64,000 nt of DNA from Pseudoxanthomonas yeongjuensis (GTDB lineage: Bacteria; Pseudomonadota; Gammaproteobacteria; Xanthomonadales; Xanthomonadaceae), in contig NZ_PDWT01000001.1 in assembly GCF_010093345.1 (NCBI RefSeq), positions 372,001-436,000 of the forward strand. The letters are read 5' to 3'. The notes beneath the pieces were generated by a model. That model did not search any database and was not told where the DNA came from. It saw only the letters and a program-made list of their open reading frames with translations. Within the stretch, counting starts at the first letter, position 1. Each line of letters opens with the position of its first letter. Made by a program: the position numbers and the translations under genes. Shown here piece by piece: positions 40,630 through 48,820 of this stretch.

Positions 40630-40968
40630 GTGCAGACGATTTCCTGGAGCGATTTCGAGAAAGTGGAACTGCGCGTGGGCCGCATCCTCAGCGCCAAGCC
40701 GTTTCCCGAAGCGCGCAAGCCGGCCTATGTGCTGCAGGTGGACTTCGGCGACGTCATCGGCGTGCGCAAGTCCAGCGCGCAGATCACCGCGCTGTACGCG
40801 CCGGAACAACTGGTCGGCAGGCTGGTGGTGGCGGTGGTCAACTTCCCCGGCAAGCAGATCGGCCCGCTGATCTCGGAATGCCTGGTCACCGGCTTCCATG
40901 ACGGCAATGGCGATGTCGTCCTGTGCGTGCCCGACAAGGACGTTCCTCTGGGCACCCGGTTGCTCTGA
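40630..40968 (+). CDS. csaA: tRNA-binding protein CsaA
   Basis: The 112-residue protein is a stand-alone tRNA-binding OB-fold of the CsaA type: FEKVELRVGRILSAKPFPEARKPAYVLQVDFG, then KSSAQITALYAPEQLVGRLVVAVVNFPGKQIGPLISECLVTGF. The features ELRVG, SSAQIT and NFPxKQIG are diagnostic. CsaA binds tRNA and has been reported to have chaperone-like activity in protein export. The start is GTG with GGGAGGACAAG upstream. The length is normal for the family. Confidence 0.93.
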   Translation: MQTISWSDFEKVELRVGRILSAKPFPEARKPAYVLQVDFGDVIGVRKSSAQITALYAPEQLVGRLVVAVVNFPGKQIGPLISECLVTGFHDGNGDVVLCVPDKDVPLGTRLL

Positions 40969-41029
40969 GCCTTATAGTCATGCCCTGATTTCCACGGCGG
41001 GCCTTCTACGGTCCGGGAGAGGCCGGGAT

Positions 41030-41401
41030 ATGGCGGCATCGAATCGCATCGAACTAGTGGACGGCGTCGGCTACTGCCGGCTGCCGGGAAATCTTGGATT
41101 CCAGCAGGCGGTAAAAGCCATCCGCGAAGCGATAGTGACGGCCAGGGAGGGCGGGCTCCGCGCCTTGCTGGTCGACATTCTGGAGGTTCGTTTCGAGCTG
41201 CCTGGTGTCGCCGAGCGGCACGTCATGGTGCGTACCTGGGCGGAAGCGGCAGAGGGCGTGCTGAAGATCGCGATGGTGGCGCCGCCCAGGTTCATCGACC
41301 CGGAGAAATTCGGCGTGATTGCCGCGGCGAACTTCAACTTGCCCGGCAACATATTCAGTTCCGAGGTCGAGGCGCTGGCCTGGCTGGGAGAAACGAAATG
41401 A
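41030..41401 (+). CDS. SpoIIAA-like/STAS-fold protein
   Basis: The 123-residue protein fits the SpoIIAA-like (STAS-related) fold: RIELVDGVGYCRLPGNLGFQ, helix QAVKAIREAIVTAREGG, strand LRALLVDILEVRFEL, then KIAMVAPPRFIDPEKFGVIAAANFNLPGNIFSSEVEALAWL. These small proteins often sense redox or bind lipids and have no defined role. GGGAGAGGCCGGGAT precedes the ATG. CsaA lies 61 bp upstream on the same strand, so co-transcription is possible. Confidence 0.7.
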   Translation: MAASNRIELVDGVGYCRLPGNLGFQQAVKAIREAIVTAREGGLRALLVDILEVRFELPGVAERHVMVRTWAEAAEGVLKIAMVAPPRFIDPEKFGVIAAANFNLPGNIFSSEVEALAWLGETK

Positions 41402-41516
41402 GCAGGCAACCCATGCACCCTGCGCAATCCTTGTTCTTCCTTGCAAGGTCGGAACACGATGCTCTGTCGATATGGTTGCCCGTGGCAAGACGTATGGGAT
41501 TCCTGCTGAGGTCGAC

Positions 41517-42134
41517 ATGTCCGCACCCCTGACCCTGCCCACTGCGATGCTGTCCGCGCTGGAATCGGCGTATGCGACGCCGCCGCGCGCCTACCACGGC
41601 TTCCACCATGTACAGGAAGTGTTGCGCCATTTCGCCGAGGTAAGCGCCGGCCCGGGATGGACCCAGCCGAGGGAGGTCTACCTGGCGGTGCTTTACCACG
41701 ACGCGATCTACGAAGCGGGGCGCAAGGACAACGAATCGCGTTCGGCCGCGCTGGCGATGGAACAGATCGCGCAATGGTTGCCGGAAGCCGGTATCGACAC
41801 ATTGCGTGTCGCCGAGTTGATCGACCTTACCGCCCGCCATGGACAATTCTCGCCTGGCGATTTCGGTGACGACGGGTTCGGCCTGGATACGCGTCATTTC
41901 CTGGATTGCGACATGGCCATCCTCGGCGCGGAATCCACGGTGTTCGACGCCTACGACCGCGGCATCGAGGAGGAATACCGCGGCCACGTGCCGGGTTTCC
42001 TGTTCAGGCTCAATCGCAGGCGTTTCCTCAAGGGATTGCTCGCGCGCGAGCGCATCTTCCTCAGCGAGTTTTTCCACCAGCGCCATGACGCGGCGGCGAG
42101 AAGGAACCTGGAGCGGGCGACAGGAAAGAAATAG
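41517..42134 (+). CDS. HD-domain metal-dependent hydrolase
   Basis: The 205-residue protein has the HD-superfamily ligands: YHGFHHVQEVLRHF (first His), VLYHDAIYE (HD) and DLTARHG, plus DCDMAILGAE (distal Asp). This arrangement marks the predicted metal-dependent HD phosphohydrolase group (COG4339), which acts on nucleotides or related phosphates. GCTGAGGTCGAC precedes ATG 41517. Its last 74 bp overlap the end of the convergent YgjP-like gene. Confidence 0.85.
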   Translation: MSAPLTLPTAMLSALESAYATPPRAYHGFHHVQEVLRHFAEVSAGPGWTQPREVYLAVLYHDAIYEAGRKDNESRSAALAMEQIAQWLPEAGIDTLRVAELIDLTARHGQFSPGDFGDDGFGLDTRHFLDCDMAILGAESTVFDAYDRGIEEEYRGHVPGFLFRLNRRRFLKGLLARERIFLSEFFHQRHDAAARRNLERATGKK

Positions 42135-42657
42135 TGAAGTCGTCATCCCCTGGATTCGCTTGCGGCTTCCCGCATTGCAGATGCGTCAGGTACAGCCGCA
42201 GGTCGAACTCGAGCTGGTGGTAGTCCGGGGCCATGTGCATGCACAATTGGTAGAACGGCTTGTTGTGCTCGTTCTCCTTCAGGTGGGCCAGTTCGTGGAT
42301 CACGATCATCTTCAGGAATTCGGCCGGTGCCTCGCGGAACACGCTGGCGATGCGGATCTCGCGGCTGGCCTTCAATTTGCTGCCTTGCACGCGCGACACG
42401 GTGGTATGGGTGCCCAGCGCATGCTTCACCACCTGCAGCTTGCCGTCGTAGACGACCTTGTTCAGTGGTTCGGCCTTGCGCAGGTAGCGGTCCTTCATCT
42501 GCACTGTGTACTCGTACAGTTGGCGGTCGTTGCGCACCGCGTGCGATTCGCCGTACTTGTCGCGCAGGATGCCGCCCAACCGGTCCTCTTCGATCAGGGT
42601 GCGGACCTGGGCCTGCAGGTGTTCGGGATAGCCGATCAGGTATTTCAGCGGTTGCAT
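42061..42657 (-). CDS. YgjP-like zinc metallopeptidase
   Basis: The 198-residue protein belongs to the YgjP/DUF45 group: FLKMIVIHELAHLKENEHNKPFYQLCMHMAPDY contains the HELAH zinc motif and the distal His. The upstream half (LYEYTVQMKDRYLRKAEPLNKVVYDGKLQV) is the usual N-terminal domain. Members process or chaperone unknown targets. The C-terminal tail (GDDDFTISFLSPAPGSF...) is longer than expected because the frame runs 74 bp into the HD gene; it may have lost an earlier stop. The ribosome-binding site is weak. Confidence 0.82.
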   Translation of the reverse strand: MQPLKYLIGYPEHLQAQVRTLIEEDRLGGILRDKYGESHAVRNDRQLYEYTVQMKDRYLRKAEPLNKVVYDGKLQVVKHALGTHTTVSRVQGSKLKASREIRIASVFREAPAEFLKMIVIHELAHLKENEHNKPFYQLCMHMAPDYHQLEFDLRLYLTHLQCGKPQANPGDDDFTISFLSPAPGSFSPPRHGAGGKTR

Positions 42658-42695
42658 GCTGCAACCATACCGGTTCGCGGCGCTACAGTAAGCCC

Positions 42696-42860
42696 ATGGA
42701 ACCCGATGACGACCCGCCACCGAAGCGTCCCAGCGAGCCGGACCCTGCCGATTGCTGCGGCGAGGGCTGCGTGAACTGCGTTTACGACGTCTACGAGGCG
42801 GCGTTGGCGCGTTACGAGAAGGACCTGGCGGCCTGGCGCGCGCGGCAACAACGACCGTAG
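42696..42860 (+). CDS. Oxidoreductase-like domain small protein
   Basis: The 54-residue protein carries PADCCGEGCVNCVYDVYEAA, the short Cys-rich motif of the oxidoreductase-like domain (PF09791), followed by a charged helix (LARYEKDLAAWRARQ). Four Cys in CC-x3-C-x2-C could bind metal. The start ATG at 42696 lies 38 bp from the divergent YgjP start. Its stop codon TAG is the TAG of a GTAG repeat (42857). No activity is proven for the family. Confidence 0.82.
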   Translation: MEPDDDPPPKRPSEPDPADCCGEGCVNCVYDVYEAALARYEKDLAAWRARQQRP

Positions 42861-42932
42861 GAGCGCCCATGGGCGCGAGTTCTTGTTTTTTCGCGGCCGG
42901 ATCGAAGAGCTCGCGCCCATGGGCGCTCCTAC
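42857..42932. repeat. Dimeric GTAG element supplying two stop codons
   Basis: GTAGGAGCGCCCATGGGCGCG and CGCGCCCATGGGCGCTCCTAC face each other. The left TAG is the stop of the 54-residue gene (42858-42860) and the right one, on the minus strand, is the stop of the ykgJ-like gene (42931-42929). One element thus ends both convergent genes. Confidence 0.9.
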
Positions 42933-43249
42933 AAATGGTCGTAACGGGTGCGGTAGGTCTCGCGTTCGTCGCGGCAGTACTCGCTGCCCATGGCGAACTT
43001 GCGGCAGATGCCGGGGCGCTGGTCGTAGATGCTGCAGCACATGCGCAAGGGGTCGATCGCCACGCACCAGCCATCCTCGCCGTGCGCCATCACTTCCACT
43101 CCGTGGTCGTTGCGTTCCACCAGGTGGCGTGGCACCACGTCTTCCGGCATCACCACCACGGTCAGGCGGCAGCACACCGCATCGCAGGTCGTGCACGACA
43201 CGGTGGCGTCGACGCCTTCCTGCTGCAGTTGCAAGGGGATAGTGCTCAT
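42929..43249 (-). CDS. YkgJ-family Cys-cluster protein
   Basis: The 106-residue protein has the Cys pattern of the YkgJ/CxxCxxxCC family: VSCTTCDAVCCRLTVVV, DGWCVAIDP, MCCSIYDQRPGICRKFAMGSEYC. The clusters probably bind zinc or iron-sulphur. It is translated by ATGA overlap with the upstream methyltransferase gene, so the two are coupled. Its stop codon is part of a GTAG repeat. The role is unknown; the family is often next to modification enzymes. Confidence 0.85.
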   Translation of the reverse strand: MSTIPLQLQQEGVDATVSCTTCDAVCCRLTVVVMPEDVVPRHLVERNDHGVEVMAHGEDGWCVAIDPLRMCCSIYDQRPGICRKFAMGSEYCRDERETYRTRYDHL

Positions 43250-43932
43250 TGCAGCATCCGCGGCGCATTGGCCATCGGCGCGCCGCGCCGGTAGCTGAGC
43301 AGACGGCCGCGGAAGGGTTCGCTGTCCTTCTCGTCAAAACGGCTGCGGATCTCGACGACTTCGTAGCCTTGCGTGGCCATGGCGCGGGTGAACGGACCGC
43401 TGTTGCCGCGGCCAGGATCGGTGACCAGGAGCTCGGCATCGGGCTTCGCATGGCGCAGCATCATGGCTGCGATCTGCGCCGCATGATCGCGTTCGTACAG
43501 GATGTCGCTGCCGATGATCAGGTCGAAGCTGCCCAGGGTGGCGTCGGGCACCGCCCACGGCAGGTCGCGATAAGTCACCGCCGGCAGGTCGTTGAGGCCG
43601 GCGTTGTAGGCCAGGAACGGTTCGGCCAGCGGGTGGTGATCGCTGGCCACCACGTCGGCGCCGCGATGTGCGAGCACCAGGCTGGACAGTCCCAGCCCGC
43701 AGCCCAGTTCCAGGATGCGCTTGCCAGCAACATCGAAGCCGCTCATGGCCTCGGCAAGCACGCGGCCGGAAGGCCAGACCTGGCCGAACAGGCTCCACAG
43801 CGACGAGGAAATGCCCGCGCGCTGCGCATGGCCGGTGGGGTCGGCGAATTGCTGCAGGTCGCTGAGCGCGCGGATGCGGTAATCATGGCCGCCGAGACGG
43901 ACCGTAAGCATGCGGGTGGAATAGCCCGGCAT
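43246..43932 (-). CDS. Class I SAM-dependent methyltransferase
   Basis: The 228-residue protein has the Rossmann methyltransferase motifs: ILELGCGLGLSSLVLAHRGADVVASDHHP (motif I and the acidic ribose-binding loop), FDLIIGSDILYERDHA (motif IV region) and AELLVTDPGRGNSG. It resembles METTL21/Nnt1-like protein methyltransferases, including the ILYE tetrad similar to DxxY. The target may be a protein lysine. It is first in a two-gene operon with the YkgJ-like gene. Confidence 0.85.
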   Translation of the reverse strand: MPGYSTRMLTVRLGGHDYRIRALSDLQQFADPTGHAQRAGISSSLWSLFGQVWPSGRVLAEAMSGFDVAGKRILELGCGLGLSSLVLAHRGADVVASDHHPLAEPFLAYNAGLNDLPAVTYRDLPWAVPDATLGSFDLIIGSDILYERDHAAQIAAMMLRHAKPDAELLVTDPGRGNSGPFTRAMATQGYEVVEIRSRFDEKDSEPFRGRLLSYRRGAPMANAPRMLQ

Positions 43933-44220
43933 GGTGGCTCCAGGAAAAGCGTCGCGGGAACAATCCCGATACGGGACCAGCCCGATGCGGGCCAGGGACG
44001 CGGGAATAAGGAGCGAAGCGGGCGACTGAATTGCGGTCGGGCGAGACGCGCGTAGGAGCGTGTGAACAACTGCATCCTACGCCATGCCCGCAATCCGGAG
44101 CTTAACGCCGCTGGTCGCCGCCGCGGTTCAATGATTCGTTCGCGACAGGTTCCAGGCCTTATCCGGAGCCCACAACGGCGTATTTTCGTGGCGCTGCCGG
44201 GGACCTGTCCCGATGGATGG

Positions 44221-45711
44221 CTAGAAACTCGACAGCCCGGTGGCTTCGGTGAACCGGTAACGCCAGTAGCGCCAGCGCGAAGCGTCCTCGTAGGCGGAGT
44301 AGGGCAGGCTGATGCGGCGGCCGTCGCCGTTGTTCCAGCTTTGCTCGAAATAGGCGGTCGCCTGTTCCATCACCGCCGCATCGGTCGTTGCCAATACGCG
44401 CGCACTGCTTTCCAGGTTGTAGTCGTCCAGGTTGCGCCGGGTGTAGTTGGCCGAACCTGCGATCAACTCCGCACTGCCATCCACGCCGCGCCTCAGCACC
44501 AGCTTGGCGTGGCATTGCTCGCCATGGGTATCGCACCAGCGCACCGCCACGCCGGCCCGGTGCAGTTCCAGCGCCGCCTGGCGATTGGGGATGCCATTCT
44601 TCTTGCGGCCGAAGGCGTCCTCGTTCGGATCCAGCAGCACGCGCACCTGCACGCCACGTTGCCGGGCGGCGGCTACGGCTTTCAGCAGGGCGCGGTGGGA
44701 GAAATAGAACACCGCGATATCCAACTGTTCGCCGGCTTTGGCGCTGGCCACATTGCTGAGCAGGGCGTCGCGGATACGGCCTTCGGTGACGATCTGCACG
44801 CGCGTCTCGGCTGTGCCCGCATCGGATGCCGGGCCGGTTTGTGCGGCGGCTAGCGCCTGTGGCCAGCGAGCGCCAGACAGGGCCGCCACCGCACGCTCGC
44901 TGCGCAGCAGGTCGAGCGCCGCGGCGCCGTCGAATCGCAGCGCGACATTGCCATGCGCGCTGCTGCCGTCGTGCGGGTTGGCGCTGGCCACCAGCCCGGC
45001 CCAGCCGTCGCCCGTATCCGCCACCAGGGTCTTGCGGTGGTTGGCGTTGAGGTTGAGCAGGGCCAGGTAACTGCGCAGCGTGACCTTGCCCTGGCCGAAC
45101 GGGCTGGGCAGCCAGCCGCCGTCCCCGCTGTTGCCGGCCCAGCGGCAGCACAGTTGCCAGAAGCCGGACCAGGCCGGGTTCGGCGTGCGTAACCGGGCCA
45201 GGTCGGTAACCACCACTTCGATGCCGGCCGCGCGCAAGGCATCGAGATGTTTCGAAGGCATGCCGCCGTAAAGCGTGTTGATGGGATCGGTGATCAGCAC
45301 CGCCTGCAAGCCGGGAACGGCCCGTTTGCGCTCGACCAGGGCGTGGGTGAGTTGCGCGCTGAGCGGGCGCAAGGGGGGTGCGGCGCCGGTGCCGGAAAAA
45401 TCGTTGAACAGGAACATGTCCAGCACGACCGCCTGGCGTGCCTGCCCGATCAGGCGCAGCGCCTCATCGAAAACCTGCTGGTCGCTATGTCGGACGCCGG
45501 CGGCGTCGAGGTAGGTGACATCGGTCAGCAGGGTCACCGCGCCGGCGGGCCGCAGCGGGAATTCCTGGCCGATACCTTCCGGCAAGGGCTTCCAGACCTG
45601 GTACACGGCCATTGCCAGATAACACGCGAGCGATATCAGCAAGAAACGTTTGAACCAGACCCGGGCGCGCTGTTTCAGCGGTTTCGGCGTGGAGGCGGCG
45701 GTTTCGCTCAA
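44221..45711 (-). CDS. Phospholipase D-family protein with N-terminal TM helix
   Basis: The 496-residue protein has a membrane helix near the N-terminus (FKRFLLISLACYLAMAVYQ) and two PLD (HxK) catalytic half-sites: NANHRKTLVADTGDGWAGLV and QCHAKLVLRRGVDGSAELIAGSANYTRRNLDD. The family includes phospholipases, cardiolipin synthases and nucleases; the location at the membrane favours phospholipid work. The start is probably TTG at 45711 with GCAGGGAATG upstream, since no in-frame ATG has a site. It is divergent from RidA (117 bp apart). Confidence 0.85.
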   Translation of the reverse strand: MSETAASTPKPLKQRARVWFKRFLLISLACYLAMAVYQVWKPLPEGIGQEFPLRPAGAVTLLTDVTYLDAAGVRHSDQQVFDEALRLIGQARQAVVLDMFLFNDFSGTGAAPPLRPLSAQLTHALVERKRAVPGLQAVLITDPINTLYGGMPSKHLDALRAAGIEVVVTDLARLRTPNPAWSGFWQLCCRWAGNSGDGGWLPSPFGQGKVTLRSYLALLNLNANHRKTLVADTGDGWAGLVASANPHDGSSAHGNVALRFDGAAALDLLRSERAVAALSGARWPQALAAAQTGPASDAGTAETRVQIVTEGRIRDALLSNVASAKAGEQLDIAVFYFSHRALLKAVAAARQRGVQVRVLLDPNEDAFGRKKNGIPNRQAALELHRAGVAVRWCDTHGEQCHAKLVLRRGVDGSAELIAGSANYTRRNLDDYNLESSARVLATTDAAVMEQATAYFEQSWNNGDGRRISLPYSAYEDASRWRYWRYRFTEATGLSSF

Positions 45712-45828
45712 GGTGCATTCCCTGCAGCAGGATCGGACCGATCCGTGTCGGCTCGCAGGATATCCCACGGGATATCGGGGGATGCGCGGTAGGATGGCCG
45801 TCACCCTGACGGTCCGCGGAGGACACAC

Positions 45829-46173
45829 ATGATCCAGCGATTCGAAGTAGGCAAGCGTCTGTCGGAAATGGCCGTGCACAACGGCACGGTTTATCTGTCG
45901 GGCCAGATCGCCGACGACACCAGCGCCACTATCCAGGGCCAGACCCGGCAGGTGCTAGAGGCCATCGATGCTTTGCTGGCGCAGGCCGGCAGCGACAAGA
46001 GCCGGATCCTGCACGCGCAGATATTCCTTCCCGACCTGGGCGATTTCGCGGCGATGAACGAGGTCTGGGAAGCTTGGGTAGCCCCGGACAATGCGCCGAC
46101 CCGTGCCACCGTGCAGGCCGGATTGGCCGATCCGAAGTGGAAGATAGAAATCGTCGTGACTGCGGCGGTCTAG
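45829..46173 (+). CDS. RidA-family protein
   Basis: The 114-residue protein has the RidA/YjgF core: YLSGQIADDTSATIQGQTRQVLEAIDALLAQAGSDKSRILHAQIFLPDLGDFAAMNEVW and NAPTRATVQAGLADPKWKIEIVVTA. The conserved Arg that binds the 2-aminoacrylate carboxylate is in PTRATV. RidA enzymes hydrolyse reactive enamines to protect PLP enzymes. Members without a complete set of active-site residues have other roles; here the key Arg and Glu are present. GCGGAGGACACAC is the ribosome-binding site. Confidence 0.9.
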   Translation: MIQRFEVGKRLSEMAVHNGTVYLSGQIADDTSATIQGQTRQVLEAIDALLAQAGSDKSRILHAQIFLPDLGDFAAMNEVWEAWVAPDNAPTRATVQAGLADPKWKIEIVVTAAV

Positions 46174-46177
46174 CCTT

Positions 46178-46244
46178 GTAGAGCCGAGCTTGCTCGGCTG
46201 CTCCTGGTATTGAATCAAAAGCAGCCGAGCAAGCTCGGCTCTAC
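46178..46244. repeat. Dimeric GTAGAGCCGAGC element (SMAG-like)
   Basis: GTAGAGCCGAGCTTGCTCGGCTGCT faces its complement AGCAGCCGAGCAAGCTCGGCTCTAC; the total length is 67 bp. It has the GTAG head and stem of Stenotrophomonas SMAG elements. A sister copy of identical size lies at 54663-54729. Confidence 0.88.
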
Positions 46245-46278
46245 AAAAAAAGGGCGGCTCCCGTAGGAATCCGCCCTT
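46245..46278 (-). terminator. Terminator for the small Lys-rich gene
   Basis: On the minus strand AAGGGCGG ... CCGCCCTT forms an 8-bp stem followed directly by seven T residues. It lies 18 bp behind the stop codon of the 33-residue gene. Confidence 0.75.
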
Positions 46279-46296
46279 GTATCGTGAAGCGCTTGC

Positions 46297-46398
46297 TTAC
46301 TTGTTCTTCTTCTTTTCCTGCTTCTCGGCGCGCTTTTCCTTCAAGGTCTTGGTCGGCGCCTTCTTTTCGCTTTTCTTCTGGTCCATTCCCTTGCTCAT
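46297..46398 (-). CDS. 33-residue Lys-rich small protein
   Basis: The frame encodes a 33-residue peptide beginning MSKGMDQKKSEKKAPTKTLK and ending in EKKKNK, with an AGAGGC site before the ATG and a strong terminator after the stop. Short Lys/Glu-rich proteins with this start (MSKGxDxKK) recur in Gammaproteobacteria next to housekeeping genes. No function is known; RNA or ribosome binding is a guess from charge. It was too short for a 60-residue cut-off. Confidence 0.65.
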   Translation of the reverse strand: MSKGMDQKKSEKKAPTKTLKEKRAEKQEKKKNK

Positions 46399-46500
46399 AC
46401 GGGCCTCTCGTCGGTGTGGATCGGGTGCCTAGTGTCGGCAAGCCGACAGGGTGGCGTCAATCGCTGCATTCGCCATCGGGCCGGTCGGAGCAGTTGCTAT

Positions 46501-47211
46501 TCAGAAGCGTTCGGCGACCGGCAGGTAACGCCATTCGCCGACCGGCATCTTGCTGAGCGGAATGCGGCCGATGCGGATGCGGCGGATCGACAGCACATCC
46601 AGGCCTACCTGCCCGCACATGTGCCGCAACTGGCCGGGGCGCACCGCCTTGATCGCGAAGCGCAAGCGGTTCTCGCTCTGCCAGCTGACCTTGGCCCTGG
46701 GCAGGGCGCGGCCCTGGTAGAGCATGCCGTCGCAAAGTCTGGGCAGGCCGTAGGGCGCCAGCTCGCCTTCCACTTCCACCACGAATTCCTGTTCGATCAT
46801 GTCCGCATCTTCACTCAGCCGCCGCCATACGCGGCCGTCCTGGCTCAACACCACCAGGCCGCTGGCTTCTTCGTCCATCGGCATCAGCGGGGTCAGGCGC
46901 ACGAAATGGCGCTTGAGTACCCGCACGCCGGGGTCGTCGCCTGCGGTATGGCTTGCGGGCGTCGCCAGCTTCGGCGAAGCGTCGAATGCGATGCCGGCGG
47001 GCTTGTGCAGCAGCAGGGTCGCGGGTTCGGCCGCTTCCAGGTCCGCTTCCGGATCGATCAGCACGGTCTGGGTGGTGATCGGGTGCTGCGGGGCATCGAT
47101 CACTTCGCCGTCCACGGTCACCCAGCCGCCCTGGATGTACTGGTCGGCCTCGCGCCGGGAACAGCCGGCGAGTTCGGCGACGCGTTTGGCCAGACGGACG
47201 GGTTCGGACAT
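46501..47211 (-). CDS. S4-domain pseudouridine synthase (RsuA/RluF-like)
   Basis: The 236-residue protein has an N-terminal S4 RNA-binding domain (VRLAKRVAELAGCSRREADQYIQGGWVTVDGEVI) and a pseudouridine synthase domain with the catalytic Asp in PMDEEASGLVVLSQDG and closing motif QLRHMCGQVGLDVLSIRRIRIG. The RLD of typical members reads PMD, but the Asp is kept. It modifies ribosomal RNA or a tRNA; RluF is the closest well-known relative. ATG 47211 starts the S4 domain. Confidence 0.9.
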   Translation of the reverse strand: MSEPVRLAKRVAELAGCSRREADQYIQGGWVTVDGEVIDAPQHPITTQTVLIDPEADLEAAEPATLLLHKPAGIAFDASPKLATPASHTAGDDPGVRVLKRHFVRLTPLMPMDEEASGLVVLSQDGRVWRRLSEDADMIEQEFVVEVEGELAPYGLPRLCDGMLYQGRALPRAKVSWQSENRLRFAIKAVRPGQLRHMCGQVGLDVLSIRRIRIGRIPLSKMPVGEWRYLPVAERF

Positions 47212-47321
47212 GGGAAAGTCGTGCGTTTGCGGGCATGCAGTGTAAGCGCTGACCCCGGAAACCGCCGTTTTCCCCGGTTCCGGCCGCCGGACAGGCACAA
47301 TGGGCGCCCCCAAGCCGAACC

Positions 47322-48188
47322 ATGTACTGGATGAAGACCCCGGAAGGCCTGCAAGCGCTGATCGATGACGGCGTGATCGACGAAGTGATGCGCCCGCTGA
47401 AGAGCGGCAAGGAAGCGGCCGTGTACGTGGTCCGCGTCGGCGACGACGTGCGTTGCGCCAAGGTCTACAAGGACATGGCCCAGCGCAGCTTCAAACAGCG
47501 CGTGCAATACCAGGAAGGGCGCAAGGTGCGTGGCAGCCGCGAGGCGCGTGCGATCGGCAAGGCCAGCAAGTACGGGCGCAAGCAGCAGGAAACGGCCTGG
47601 AAGAACACCGAGGTCGATGCGCTGTACCAACTGCTCGAAGCCGGGGTGCGCGTGCCGCGGCCGTACGGCTACTTCCACGGCGTGCTGGTGATGGAGCTGG
47701 TCACCGATGCGGAAGGATTCTCCGCGCCGCGCCTGGGCGAACTGCAGCTGGAGGCGGAGGAAGCCCGCGAATACCACGCCTTCCTGGTCCGCCAGGTGGT
47801 GCTGATGCTGTGCGTCGGCCTGATCCATGGCGACCTGTCGGCCTATAACGTGCTGGTCGGCGCCGAGGGCCCGGTGGTGATCGATTTCCCGCAGGTGGTC
47901 AGCGCCGGCGGCAACAACGCCGCGCGGGCGATGCTGCTGCGCGACGTCAACAACCTGACCGCCACGCTGGGCGCCTTCGCCCCCGAATTGCTCGATACCT
48001 GGTATGGCGAGGAAATGTGGGCGCTGTTCGAGGCTGGCGACCTGCTGCCGGATACGCCGCTTACCGGCAAGTTCGTGCACGACGAGCGCAGCGTGGACCT
48101 GGATGGCGTCCGCGATGCGATCAACGATGCGCGCGAGGAAGCGTTGATCCGCCAGCAGGGACGCGAGGCCGCCGCCGAACAGGATTGA
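47322..48188 (+). CDS. RIO-type serine protein kinase (PA4780 family)
   Basis: The 288-residue protein has a RIO kinase fold: the P-loop-like SGKEAAVYVVRVGDDVRCAKVYKD with Lys, the catalytic loop LIHGDLSAYNVLVG and metal-binding VVIDFPQ (DFP in place of DFG). The first residues MKTPEGLQALIDDGVIDEV match the PA4780 family, widespread in proteobacteria. ATG 47331 is an alternative start. Its target is unknown. The pseudouridine synthase gene is divergent, 110 bp away. Confidence 0.9.
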   Translation: MYWMKTPEGLQALIDDGVIDEVMRPLKSGKEAAVYVVRVGDDVRCAKVYKDMAQRSFKQRVQYQEGRKVRGSREARAIGKASKYGRKQQETAWKNTEVDALYQLLEAGVRVPRPYGYFHGVLVMELVTDAEGFSAPRLGELQLEAEEAREYHAFLVRQVVLMLCVGLIHGDLSAYNVLVGAEGPVVIDFPQVVSAGGNNAARAMLLRDVNNLTATLGAFAPELLDTWYGEEMWALFEAGDLLPDTPLTGKFVHDERSVDLDGVRDAINDAREEALIRQQGREAAAEQD

Positions 48189-48204
48189 CCGCCAACTTTT
48201 TACC

Positions 48205-48268
48205 TGTGGGAGCGGCGTAAGCCGCGAAGCCCTTGCGCTAGGCAATCGCGGCTTACGCCGCTCCCACA
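48205..48268. repeat. Dimeric GTAG-type element
   Basis: TGTGGGAGCGGCGTAAGCCGCGAAG faces TCGCGGCTTACGCCGCTCCCACA with only about 15 bp between them. It lies between the kinase gene and the DUF1993 gene. Confidence 0.85.
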
Positions 48269-48295
48269 ACATCTTATTTTTCAAGAGGAATTCCG

Positions 48296-48805
48296 ATGAC
48301 CATTTCCCTGTACGCCGCTTCCGTTCCCGTGTTCCGGCAATTGCTCGGCAGTCTCGACCAGTTGCTGGCCAAGGCCGAGGCCCACGCTACCGAACGCAAG
48401 ATCGATCCGGACGCGTTGCTGCAGGCGCGGCTGTTCCCCGACATGTTCCCGCTGCTGAAGCAGGTGCAGATCGCCTGCGATTTCGCCCGGGGCGTCTCCG
48501 GAAGACTGGCAGGGGCCGAATTGCCGGTCATCGATGCAGGTCAAAAGACTTTCGCGGACCTGCGGGCGCTGATCACCGCCACCCTGGACTTCATCGGCGG
48601 ACTGGACAGCGCAGGCTTCGATGGCGCCGACACGCGTGAAGTCGTCCTGCGTCCCGGCACCCCCAAGGAACGGCGCATGCCCGGCCAACACTACCTGCTG
48701 CATTACGGACTGCCGCAGTTCTTCTTCCACGCCACCACCGCTTACGACCTGCTGCGGCACAATGGCGTGGAAGTCGGCAAGCGCGACTTCATGGGCAATT
48801 ACTGA
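48296..48805 (+). CDS. DUF1993 family protein
   Basis: The 169-residue helical protein matches DUF1993: YAASVPVFRQLLGSLDQLLAKAEAHATERKIDPDALLQARLFPDMFPLLKQVQIACDFARG, with MPGQHYLLHYGLPQFFFHATTAYDLLRHNGVEVGK near the end. The fold is a DinB-like four-helix bundle, and the spaced His residues may bind metal. AAGAGGAATTCCG precedes the ATG. The next gene begins 15 bp later, so the two probably share an mRNA. Confidence 0.85.
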   Translation: MTISLYAASVPVFRQLLGSLDQLLAKAEAHATERKIDPDALLQARLFPDMFPLLKQVQIACDFARGVSGRLAGAELPVIDAGQKTFADLRALITATLDFIGGLDSAGFDGADTREVVLRPGTPKERRMPGQHYLLHYGLPQFFFHATTAYDLLRHNGVEVGKRDFMGNY

Positions 48806-48820
48806 ACCGGAATCCAAGAA

